Part shown: positions 7,966-14,027 of the stretch, piece by piece
How positions within the stretch are numbered: the first letter of the stretch is position 1
How the letters are laid out: the number at the start of each line of letters is the position of its first letter
Assembly (NCBI GenBank): GCA_002398485.1
Contig: DGYV01000045.1
Coordinates: forward strand, 8,456 to 28,611
Direction: 5' to 3'
Source: Peptococcaceae bacterium UBA4997
GTDB taxonomy: Bacteria; Bacillota; Dehalobacteriia; UBA4068; UBA4997
Length of the DNA: 20,156 nt
The notes under the pieces: model-generated
Seen by the model: only the letters and a program-made list of their open reading frames with translations
The model's database searches: none
Told to the model about the DNA's origin: nothing
Program-made: the position numbers and the translations under genes

Positions 7966-8670
7966 TTAAATAAGCTCTTTGATTTCTTGATGGCTTTTAC
8001 TGTATGCAAGCGGTTTTTCTTGTTTGGTTATACCGAAAAGCGGGTTTTCCATATTTTCCAGCAAATTGCCGTTTTTAAGGATAATGATGGATTCTGCCAA
8101 ATAAAGGGCTTCATCAATATCATGCGTAACAAAAACAGTCGTAACCTTATGTTTGGTTATGGCATTCAAAAAAGCGGTGTGTACTTCATCCTTGGTAATG
8201 GCGTCTAAGGCGGAAAAGGCCTCATCCAAAAGCAGTATATCGGGTTGGAAAAGCAAGGCGGTAGCTATAGCGGCACGCTGTTGTTCGCCACCGCTCAAGT
8301 GCCCGGGGTATTTATCTAAAAGGTGGGCAATGCCAAGCTCGGCACATAGTTCTTCCAGGTTTTGGGGTGCCACTTCCTTGCGCAGTTTATGGGGCAGTAG
8401 TATGTTTTGCCTTACTGTTTGCCATTTTACCAGCGAATTTTTTTGCGGTACCAAGGCCAAGCGTTGTTTTTTTACATTCAGTGGCTTGTCCTTTAAGGTT
8501 ATTTCGCCCATATGGGGCAAAATATTGCTTATGCCTTTAAGCAGGGTACTTTTGCCACTGCCGCTTTTGCCCAGCAGGGCATATATCCTGTTTTCCGCAA
8601 AATCTATATTTACATTTTTAAGCAGGGCTTTTTCATCATAGCCCATACTCACATTTTTTAAGCTTAGCAT
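7966..8670 (-). CDS. ABC transporter ATP-binding protein, SsuB/TauB/ThiZ type
   Basis: A 234-residue nucleotide-binding subunit. Motifs in order: Walker A GKSGSGKST (residues 34-42), Q-loop Q76 in LVPQKN, signature LSGGEQQR (125-132), Walker B LLLDE (146-150), D-loop SALDA, and switch histidine H183 in VTHDIDEA. All residues needed for ATP hydrolysis are present. ATG 8670 follows AAAGGAGG with a 5-nt spacer. It powers import through the permease encoded directly downstream. It is transcribed divergently from the binding lipoprotein at 8801, so the three genes probably form one transporter controlled from the shared region 8671-8800. Confidence 0.95.
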   Translation of the reverse strand: MLSLKNVSMGYDEKALLKNVNIDFAENRIYALLGKSGSGKSTLLKGISNILPHMGEITLKDKPLNVKKQRLALVPQKNSLVKWQTVRQNILLPHKLRKEVAPQNLEELCAELGIAHLLDKYPGHLSGGEQQRAAIATALLFQPDILLLDEAFSALDAITKDEVHTAFLNAITKHKVTTVFVTHDIDEALYLAESIIILKNGNLLENMENPLFGITKQEKPLAYSKSHQEIKELI

Positions 8671-8705
8671 GGTGGCCTCCTTTTAAGGCTAAATGACTAT
8701 TTTCA

Positions 8706-8714
8706 ATTATAACA
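8706..8714 (-). promoter_or_regulatory. Candidate extended -10 promoter for ABC ATPase-permease
   Basis: On the minus strand TGTTATAAT (8714-8706) is a consensus extended -10, about 36 nt before ATG 8670. A TTGACA at 8743-8738 on the same strand is too far (26 bp) to be its -35. Confidence 0.45.
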
Positions 8715-8719
8715 TAATT

Positions 8720-8745
8720 TGCTATAATAGAATAGATTGTCAATC
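8720..8745 (+). promoter_or_regulatory. Promoter of the binding lipoprotein with an operator-like repeat
   Basis: TGCTATAAT (8720-8728) is an extended -10, with only a weak -35 (TTTCAA 8701-8706). At the expected start of transcription sits the inverted repeat GATTG-T-CAATC (8735-8745). It overlaps the upstream part of the divergent promoter region, so a regulator bound here could control both directions. No regulator gene is adjacent. Confidence 0.5.
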
Positions 8746-8800
8746 AATTTGGCTTTTAGTATTGATTCAAGAGAAAAAAGGAAGAAAAAAGGAGAAGAAA

Positions 8801-9733
8801 ATGAACAGGATGAAAAAATTTGTTTTGCTGGTTTGTGTGCTTAGCTGTATTTTTATGTTAGCGGCCTGCGGCAACACCGATGAGACCGCCGAACAGGACT
8901 TGACTTTGGAAATAGCTACTATGCCTTCCATAGACAAAGTGCCTATTATAGTTGGAATAGAGCAGGGTTATTTTGAAAAATACGGGCTTATCCTTACCAA
9001 CCATAACTTCCAATCCCCTACCGATAGGGATGCTGCTTTTCAGTCGGGCCAAATGGATGGCATAATGAGCGATATGGTAGCCACAGCCCTGTATTTGGAA
9101 GCAGGCATGGATTTAAAGATGACTTCCGTTGTACAGACGGGTTTTGGTGTTTTGGCAAGCCCGCAAAGTGGCATTAAAACAGTTTCTGATATAAAACCCG
9201 AACATATTTATGGCATTTCCTTAAACGGACTTATAGAATATTTGGCGGATACAGCAGGCAATGCCGAAAAAGTTTTGCTGCCTCCCGTGAGCAGTAGGGT
9301 AGAACAATTGGTGGCAGGGCAAATAGATTTAACAGTAGTGCCCGAGCCTTATGTTACAATGGCTGCAAATATGGGTGCGGTAAAATTGGCTACCGATAAG
9401 GATTTGGGTGTGGAAGCGGCGGTAATGCTGTTTTCCTCTAAAGCCATCCAGGAAAAGCCTGAAGCTATAGCTGCTTTTTACAAAGGCTATGCGGATGCTT
9501 TGGCTTATATAGCAGAAGCCGATTCTGCCGAATATATGGATACCGTAATTGAAAAAGGCGAGTTTTCAGAAGGTATAGCTGCTGCCCTGAAAAATACCGA
9601 ATTTGAGCCTTTGCACGCGCCAAGCCAAGAACAGTGGGAAAATATAATCACTTGGATGCAGGCTAACCCTGAATTGAACGGCAATTACGATTTTGCTTTT
9701 GAAAATGTGTGTGATACCCAGTTTTTACAGTAA
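8801..9733 (+). CDS. ABC transporter substrate-binding lipoprotein, NMT1/SsuA-like
   Basis: A 310-residue periplasmic-binding-type protein. Residues 1-23 are a lipoprotein signal ending in LAAC with C23 as lipid anchor. The mature part begins with LTLEIATMPSIDKVPIIVGI and GYFEKYGL, the usual start of the NMT1/THI5/SsuA fold. It continues with DGIMSDMVAT and VVPEPYV, which resemble conserved contacts in that family. Its length is slightly short for the group. ATG 8801 follows AAAGGAG with a 6-nt spacer; the frame is open further up but without a binding site. It captures the substrate for the permease/ATPase pair encoded in the opposite direction. The family includes sulfonate, taurine, riboflavin and thiamine-precursor binders; I cannot choose between them. 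Confidence 0.9.
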   Translation: MNRMKKFVLLVCVLSCIFMLAACGNTDETAEQDLTLEIATMPSIDKVPIIVGIEQGYFEKYGLILTNHNFQSPTDRDAAFQSGQMDGIMSDMVATALYLEAGMDLKMTSVVQTGFGVLASPQSGIKTVSDIKPEHIYGISLNGLIEYLADTAGNAEKVLLPPVSSRVEQLVAGQIDLTVVPEPYVTMAANMGAVKLATDKDLGVEAAVMLFSSKAIQEKPEAIAAFYKGYADALAYIAEADSAEYMDTVIEKGEFSEGIAAALKNTEFEPLHAPSQEQWENIITWMQANPELNGNYDFAFENVCDTQFLQ

Positions 9734-9782
9734 AGCCAAGCTTTTGTCTATTTGAACATTAGGAATATTGATTTGTGATTCA

Positions 9783-9796
9783 TTGTTAGATAACAA
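9783..9796. repeat. Small inverted repeat flanked by direct hexamers
   Basis: TTGTTA-GA-TAACAA is a perfect palindrome flanked on both sides by the direct repeat GATTCA (9777-9782 and 9797-9802). No function is evident; it lies between the lipoprotein stop and its terminator. Confidence 0.4.
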
Positions 9797-9819
9797 GATT
9801 CAATAAATAAAAGATTTTT

Positions 9820-9857
9820 AAAGCCGCCCTATGCTTTTTAGCATAGGGCGGCTTTTT
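9820..9857 (+). terminator. Intrinsic terminator after the binding lipoprotein gene
   Basis: AAGCCGCCCTATGC (9821-9834) pairs perfectly with 9841-9854 around a 6-nt loop, and five T residues end at 9857. This GC-rich 14-bp stem is the strongest terminator in the window. Confidence 0.93.
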
Positions 9858-9885
9858 AGGATTCTTCACTTTGCTCAGAATAACA
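9854..9885. repeat. Interspersed repeat, copy A
   Basis: TTTTAGGATTCT, 7 nt, GCTCAGAA, 2 nt, ACA. The same fixed blocks with the same spacing occur at 10167-10198. It resembles the GGATTCTTCACTTCGCTCAGAATGACA-like dispersed repeat seen between genes in many Firmicutes genomes (from general knowledge, not a search). Confidence 0.6.
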
Positions 9886-9912
9886 ATGAGTTTTATCTGT
9901 ATTGTTTTAATG

Positions 9913-10165
9913 CTTTTCGCGCCCGTAAAGCGTGGTGTAGAGTTTCCCTGTGGATAAGGCGGTAAGCGCAGGTAAACGGCATTGCGAAAAATAGTTTACC
10001 TTAAGAGTTTGCAACGCTGTTTAGGGGATTCAACGAGGAAATTCCGAGGCGTATCCGCGTGCCAAGAGCACCGACTTAGCCGTAGTTGGAAACTTTAGCC
10101 TAAGCGATCAGGGCGCAAAACTCCCTTTCCCTTGAGGGAAAGAGCAAGGGGAAAGGGTGGAAAAA
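9913..10165. other. Gene-free, possibly structured element
   Basis: No credible gene lies in 9858-10360. This part is more GC-rich than its surroundings and holds many complementary segments. GCGCCC (9919-9924) can pair with GGGCGC (10111-10116) to close the element. Inside are GGTAAAC/GTTTACC (9971-9977/9994-10000), GTGC/GCAC (10059-10062/10068-10071) and AGTT/AACT (10084-10087/10091-10094). It ends with the hairpin CTTTCCC-TTGA-GGGAAAG (10125-10142). I tested it by eye against RNase P RNA, tmRNA, 6S RNA and T-box patterns and found no convincing match. It may be a structured RNA or a longer dispersed repeat; strand is unknown. Confidence 0.35.
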
Positions 10166-10166
10166 A

Positions 10167-10198
10167 TTTTAGGATTCTGAGCAAAGCTCAGAAGGACA
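10167..10198. repeat. Interspersed repeat, copy B, palindromic
   Basis: Shares 24 of 32 positions with the copy at 9854-9885, in the same orientation and 313 bp away. This copy contains a perfect hairpin, TTCTGAGC-AAA-GCTCAGAA (10175-10193). Confidence 0.6.
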
Positions 10199-10219
10199 GG
10201 AATAGTATAAAAGCGAAAA

Positions 10220-10301
10220 GCAGATTGCCGCGTTGCTTTGCTCCTCGCAATGATATAGTATGTTCGATATTTGTTTTTGTCATCCTGAACTACGTTTCGA
10301 C
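10220..10301. repeat. Two further dispersed-repeat fragments
   Basis: 10220-10254 contains ATTGC...GCAAT ends around CGCGTTGCTTTGCTCCTC. Translated, it gives the SRLPRCFAPRND-like string that betrays a common intergenic repeat rather than a protein. 10279-10301 (GTCATCCTGAACTACGTTTC) resembles another repeat of the same style. Identity as repeats rests on recall of similar sequences, not a search. Confidence 0.45.
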
Positions 10302-10360
10302 TCTTGCTTTTAAGATTTTTTGCTTATACAAAATGATAAGTAGCATAAAGTGTAAATATT

Positions 10361-12505
10361 CTATAGCTTCATGGTCAGTGAAATGCGGTTTTTGGCTAAG
10401 TCTACCATAAGCACCCGTACTTTTACCAGGTCTCCCACTTTTACCACTTCACTGGGATGTTTGATGAATTTATCCGTCATTTGGGAAATATGCACTAAGC
10501 CGTCTTGATGCACACCTATATCCACAAAAGCACCGAAATCTATGACATTCCGTACCGTACCTGTTAATTCCATGCCTGCTTTTAGGTCCTTTATATCCAT
10601 TATATCGGTACGTAAAAGGGGCGGCGGCAGTTCATCGCGCAGGTCGCGGCCGGGTTTTTGCAGTTCGGTGATTATATCCTTTAGGGTGGGCAAACCTATG
10701 CCGCAGCTTTGGGCAACTTTTGCCGTGCCCATTTCCTTTACTTTAGCTTCCAGGCCATTTAGCCTGTTTTGAGAAACATCTAAAAGAGTATAGCTCGTGA
10801 TTTCCAACAGCTTGACGGCGGCCTCATAGCTTTCGGGGTGTACGGAGGTATTATCCAGAATATTTTTGGCGTTCGGTATCCTTAAAAAGCCCGCACATTG
10901 TTCATAGGCTTTGGGGCCAAGGCGAGCCACTTTTTTAAGCTGTTTGCGTTCAGAAAAGGCTCCGTTTTCTTCACGGAAGGCCACTATGTTCTGGGCAATG
11001 GTAGAATTTAGGCCCGAAATATGGGTGAGCAGGGCGGGAGATGCCGTGTTCAAATTTACGCCCACTTTATTCACGCAATCTTCCACCACACCTTGCAGGG
11101 TGCTGTCCAGCCTGTTTTCGGGCATATCGTGCTGGTATTGGCCAACGCCTATGGCTTTGGGGTCTATTTTCACCAGCTCAGCGAGTGGATCTTGCAGGCG
11201 GCGGGCTATGGAAACTGCACTGCGGATGGAAACATCATAATTCGGCATTTCTTTAGCTGCTAAGGGGGATGCCGAATAGACGGAAGCACCTGCTTCATTT
11301 ACTACCATATAGCTCAAGGGTTGTTCACTTTCTTTTATCAGCTCCGCCACAAAAATTTCTGATTCCTTACTGGCGGTGCCGTTACCTATGGAGATGACTT
11401 CTACATCATATTTTTTAATAAGTTCTTTTAAGGTGGCTTTGGCCTCCTCGGTGCGGTTTTGGGGCGGGGTGGGATAGATCACTGTATGAGCCAATACCTT
11501 GCCTGTGGCGTCTACCACGGCTATTTTACAGCCTGTACGGTAGGCGGGGTCCAGCCCCAGGGTTACTTTGCCTTTAAGAGGCGGCTGCAGCAAAAGTGGT
11601 TTTAAATTGGCACCGAACATGGCTATGGCTTGCTCTGAAGCTTTATCGGTAAGTTCGTTTCTAAGTTCACGGCTAACGGAAGGGTCGATTAAGCGTTTCC
11701 AGCTATCCAATACGGCTTCTGCAACAGTTGTGGTGGTAAGGGAGCCGCTTTTTACAAACATGGTGTTCAATTTTTCTATTACTTTTTCTTCTTCTATATC
11801 AATGCTTACCTTCAAAAAGCCTTCTTTTTCACCACGGTTGATTGCCAAAATGCGGTGCGGGGGTATCTTGCTAACGGGCTCGGTGTATTCATAATAAAGC
11901 TCGTAAACGCTGGTGTCCTCTGTTGTGCCTTTGGTAGTGAGCAGGGCATCTTTATGCAAAAGCGTGCGGATGATTTTGCGCATTTCCGCTGTATCGGAGA
12001 TTTGTTCGGCTATAATATCTTTTGCCCCTGCTATTGCTTCTTCTGGACTGTTTACTTCTTTTTCCGAGTTTATATAAGGGGCGGCAAGTTCCTCCAAAGT
12101 GCCTTCGGTTATATTTTGGGCAAAGATGAGTTTGGCAAGCGGTTCTAAACCCTTTTCCATGGCTATAGTGGCTCTGGTGCGGCGTTTGGGTCGGTAGGGG
12201 CGGTAAATATCCTCTATTTCCGCTAGGGTAGAGGTAGCAGTTATGGCGTCTTCAAGTTCGGGCGTCATTTTTGACTGTGCTGTTATGCTTTCCGTTACTT
12301 CCTCTTTGCGTTTTTGCAAATTACGCAGGTATTCCAGGCGGTCATTCAGTTCCCGCAGTATTTGGTCGTCTATGGAGCCCGTCATTTCCTTACGGTAGCG
12401 GGCAATAAAGGGTAGAGTGTTGCTCTCGTCTATCAAGCTCACTATGTTTTTTGTATGTTCGGCGCGCAGGTTGAACTCCTGAGTCAGCTTTTGGTTTATA
12501 TACAT
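10361..12505 (-). CDS. tex: Tex family RNA-binding transcription accessory protein
   Basis: A 714-residue protein of the usual Tex length, cytoplasmic and nucleic-acid binding. The order is the classic one: N-terminal helical Tex domain (including PFIARYRKEMTG near residue 33 and EDIYRPYRPKRRTRA), a YqgF/RNase H-like domain starting around GLDPAYRTGCKIAVVD, helix-hairpin-helix motifs (LNTASPALLTHISGL, KKVARLGPKAYEQ), and a C-terminal S1 domain over about the last 75 residues (TGTVRNVIDFGAFVDIGVHQ). Tex is conserved, broadly involved in transcription and RNA metabolism, and not tied to its neighbours. I chose ATG 12505 because GGAGG lies 10 nt upstream and the family begins there; the frame opens 25 codons earlier without support. 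No clear terminator follows the stop. Confidence 0.96.
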   Translation of the reverse strand: MYINQKLTQEFNLRAEHTKNIVSLIDESNTLPFIARYRKEMTGSIDDQILRELNDRLEYLRNLQKRKEEVTESITAQSKMTPELEDAITATSTLAEIEDIYRPYRPKRRTRATIAMEKGLEPLAKLIFAQNITEGTLEELAAPYINSEKEVNSPEEAIAGAKDIIAEQISDTAEMRKIIRTLLHKDALLTTKGTTEDTSVYELYYEYTEPVSKIPPHRILAINRGEKEGFLKVSIDIEEEKVIEKLNTMFVKSGSLTTTTVAEAVLDSWKRLIDPSVSRELRNELTDKASEQAIAMFGANLKPLLLQPPLKGKVTLGLDPAYRTGCKIAVVDATGKVLAHTVIYPTPPQNRTEEAKATLKELIKKYDVEVISIGNGTASKESEIFVAELIKESEQPLSYMVVNEAGASVYSASPLAAKEMPNYDVSIRSAVSIARRLQDPLAELVKIDPKAIGVGQYQHDMPENRLDSTLQGVVEDCVNKVGVNLNTASPALLTHISGLNSTIAQNIVAFREENGAFSERKQLKKVARLGPKAYEQCAGFLRIPNAKNILDNTSVHPESYEAAVKLLEITSYTLLDVSQNRLNGLEAKVKEMGTAKVAQSCGIGLPTLKDIITELQKPGRDLRDELPPPLLRTDIMDIKDLKAGMELTGTVRNVIDFGAFVDIGVHQDGLVHISQMTDKFIKHPSEVVKVGDLVKVRVLMVDLAKNRISLTMKL

Positions 12506-12520
12506 ATGGGTTCGTCCTCC

Positions 12521-12543
12521 ATTCGATTTGATTTGATTTGATG
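12521..12543. repeat. Short pentamer tandem repeat in the tex leader
   Basis: ATTTG-type units repeat about three times just upstream of the tex ribosome binding site (CAAAT units on the coding strand). It is too short to be more than a possible slippage site. Confidence 0.5.
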
Positions 12544-12585
12544 TTTTTATTTTCGCCGTTCTTGGTTTTTTTACCTGCAAAAAAT

Positions 12586-12594
12586 CTTATAACA
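12586..12594 (-). promoter_or_regulatory. Weak candidate promoter for tex
   Basis: On the minus strand TGTTATAAG is an extended -10 with one mismatch, 81 nt before ATG 12505 and just after the terminator of the upstream gene. No clear -35 is seen. Confidence 0.35.
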
Positions 12595-12608
12595 GGGGTT
12601 TGCAACAC

Positions 12609-12635
12609 AAAAAAGGAACGGCTTTAAGCCGCTCC
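12609..12635 (-). terminator. Intrinsic terminator after the DUF378 gene
   Basis: On the minus strand GGAGCGGC (12635-12628) pairs with GCCGTTCC (12622-12615, one G-U) around TTAAA, then six T residues. It separates the DUF378 gene from tex. Confidence 0.88.
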
Positions 12636-12679
12636 CCATAAAAATAAATAATAAAAATGAAAATAAAGTGCTTGTAATA

Positions 12680-12883
12680 TTAGTCTTTACGGAAGAAAAA
12701 GCTGATGCACCATAAGCCCGCAAGGCCTACCAAAGCATAAATAATGCGGCTCCAAACGGCAGTCATACCGCCAAAGATCCAGGCTACGAGGTCAAATTGG
12801 AAAAAGCCGATGAGTCCCCAGTTAATTGCACCTATAATGGCCAAAATAAGAAAACATTTATCCCAACCGTTCCATCTTAGCAT
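12680..12883 (-). CDS. DUF378 family small membrane protein
   Basis: A 67-residue protein (MLRWNGWDKCFLILAIIGAI...) with two hydrophobic segments. The family motif is visible as IGAINWGLIGFFQFDLVAWIFGG, followed by RIIYALVGLAGLW, a close match to DUF378 (B. subtilis YuzA-like) proteins of the same length. Function is unknown. I chose ATG 12883, with AAAGGAGG 7 nt upstream; the frame opens 12 codons earlier but that would place the ribosome binding site inside the gene. It is a single-gene unit with its own terminator and diverges from the DUF1294 gene. Confidence 0.88.
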   Translation of the reverse strand: MLRWNGWDKCFLILAIIGAINWGLIGFFQFDLVAWIFGGMTAVWSRIIYALVGLAGLWCISFFFRKD

Positions 12884-12940
12884 CTTTCCACCTCCTTTCC
12901 AAGGGCTTAAATTTTGCACCTTATATTCTTTTAGCTATTA

Positions 12941-12949
12941 TGCTATAAT
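12941..12949 (+). promoter_or_regulatory. Extended -10 promoter of the DUF1294 gene
   Basis: TGCTATAAT, the same 9-mer as at 2863-2871 and 8720-8728, without a good -35. It is part of the near-palindrome ATTATGCTATAAT, so the minus strand reads a CATAAT -10-like box that could serve the divergent DUF378 gene. Confidence 0.5.
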
Positions 12950-13008
12950 TATTAAATAATATACTCAAAAATTTAGTAAATATCAAAAAATTTCAAAGGA
13001 GAAAAACC

Positions 13009-13272
13009 ATGAAATGGCTTTATGGATATTATGCGGTAATCAATATAATTTTGTTTTTGGTCATGCTTTGGGATAAGCTTGCCGCAACTAAAGCCCGTCG
13101 CAGGGTGCCCGAAGCCAATTTGTTTGTAATGGCTTTATTGGGCGGCGGTATAGGCGGCATATTGGCCATGCTTTTGGGTCATCATAAAACCAGGAAGCCG
13201 CAGTTTTGGATCATTTTTGTTTTAGCGGTTATTTTACATGGTACTTTTTTATATTTATGGTTTGGTAAATAA
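13009..13272 (+). CDS. DUF1294 family small membrane protein
   Basis: An 87-residue protein with three hydrophobic segments (about residues 5-20, 38-58 and 66-84). The family motifs are clear: MLWDKLAATKARRRVPE after the first segment and a glycine-rich GGGIGGILAMLLGHHKTRKPQF in the middle, as in DUF1294 proteins. Function is unknown; the family is a membrane protein of the cell envelope or cytoplasmic membrane. ATG 13009 follows AAAGGAG with a 7-nt spacer. The metallophosphoesterase starts 17 bp after its stop, so it likely opens the run of genes to at least 16100. Confidence 0.92.
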   Translation: MKWLYGYYAVINIILFLVMLWDKLAATKARRRVPEANLFVMALLGGGIGGILAMLLGHHKTRKPQFWIIFVLAVILHGTFLYLWFGK

Positions 13273-13289
13273 AACTTGAAGGAGTTTTT

Positions 13290-14027
13290 ATGGCGGTTTA
13301 CGGGATTTCGGATTTACATTTGTCTTTTATGGCTGAGCCTGATTTGGGGATTTGGCAAAATGTGCATGAATATAAGCCTATGTCTATTTTTGGTGAGCAT
13401 TGGCGTGAGCATTATAAACATATATATGAAAACTGGCAAGAAACTGTGCAGGCGGAGGATACCGTGTTGTTGCCCGGTGACCTTTCCTGGGGCCTAAAAC
13501 TTGAAGACTGTATATATGATTTTGCTTTTTTAGGTGCGCTTAATGGGAATTTGCTTATTTCCAAAGGTAACCATGATTACTGGTGGCAAAGCCTAAAAAA
13601 AGTTAAAGCAGTTTTGCCTGCCAATACCAAGGCGCTTCAGCACAGCGCTGTTTTAGTGGAAGGCAAGGCTGTTTGTGCTACCCGAGGCTGGCTTTGCCCA
13701 GGAGCTAAGGATTATAATCATACGGGCGAGGATGAAAAAATTTACCTGCGGGAACTCATCCGTCTTGAGATGGCTTTAAAGGAAGCAAAGGCTTTAAGCG
13801 ATGATATAATGGTTATGCTGCATTACCGCCCTGTTAATGATAAATTAGAATGCAGCGGTTTTATTGATTTGATGAGTGATTACGGTGTAAAAACCTGTAT
13901 TTATGGGCATATCCATACGGAGGATATAGCGAATAATTTTACGGGTGAACATTGGGGCATGGATTTTAAGCTGGTGGCCTGTGATTATTTGGGTTTTAAT
14001 CCGCTTAAATTATGGGAGGGCAAATAA
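13290..14027 (+). CDS. Calcineurin-type metallophosphoesterase (COG1768-like)
   Basis: A 245-residue soluble protein with the full set of metal-binding motifs: D8 and H10 in SDLHL, D64 in PGDLSWG, N94/H95/D96 in KGNHDYW, H178 in MLHYRP, and GHIH at 206-209. These are the two-metal-centre ligands of calcineurin-like phosphohydrolases, so it should be active. The NHDYWW and GDLSWGLK contexts match the COG1768 group of predicted phosphohydrolases, whose substrate is not established. ATG 13290 follows AAGGAG. The stop TAA is immediately followed by the start of the ygiQ-like gene, so the two are probably translationally coupled. Confidence 0.92.
   Translation: MAVYGISDLHLSFMAEPDLGIWQNVHEYKPMSIFGEHWREHYKHIYENWQETVQAEDTVLLPGDLSWGLKLEDCIYDFAFLGALNGNLLISKGNHDYWWQSLKKVKAVLPANTKALQHSAVLVEGKAVCATRGWLCPGAKDYNHTGEDEKIYLRELIRLEMALKEAKALSDDIMVMLHYRPVNDKLECSGFIDLMSDYGVKTCIYGHIHTEDIANNFTGEHWGMDFKLVACDYLGFNPLKLWEGK

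Noticed and set aside
9913..10165. RNase P RNA, because of GAGGAAATTCCGAGG near 10035
   Set aside because: The rest of the conserved core, including the matching 3' segment (ACAGAA..GGCTTA), is absent and the element is too short.
10140..10165. T-box-like AGGGTGGAA near 10154
   Set aside because: The following CCGCG, a specifier stem and a downstream target gene on the same strand are all missing.
10320..10346. CTTAT...ATAAG inverted repeat as terminator of tex
   Set aside because: On the tex strand it is followed by A residues, not T.
10132..10410. Open frame of 92 codons in the repeat region, product containing RLPRCFAPRND
   Set aside because: This string is the typical spurious translation of a dispersed intergenic repeat. 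There is no proper ribosome binding site, and the frame runs into the 3' end of tex.
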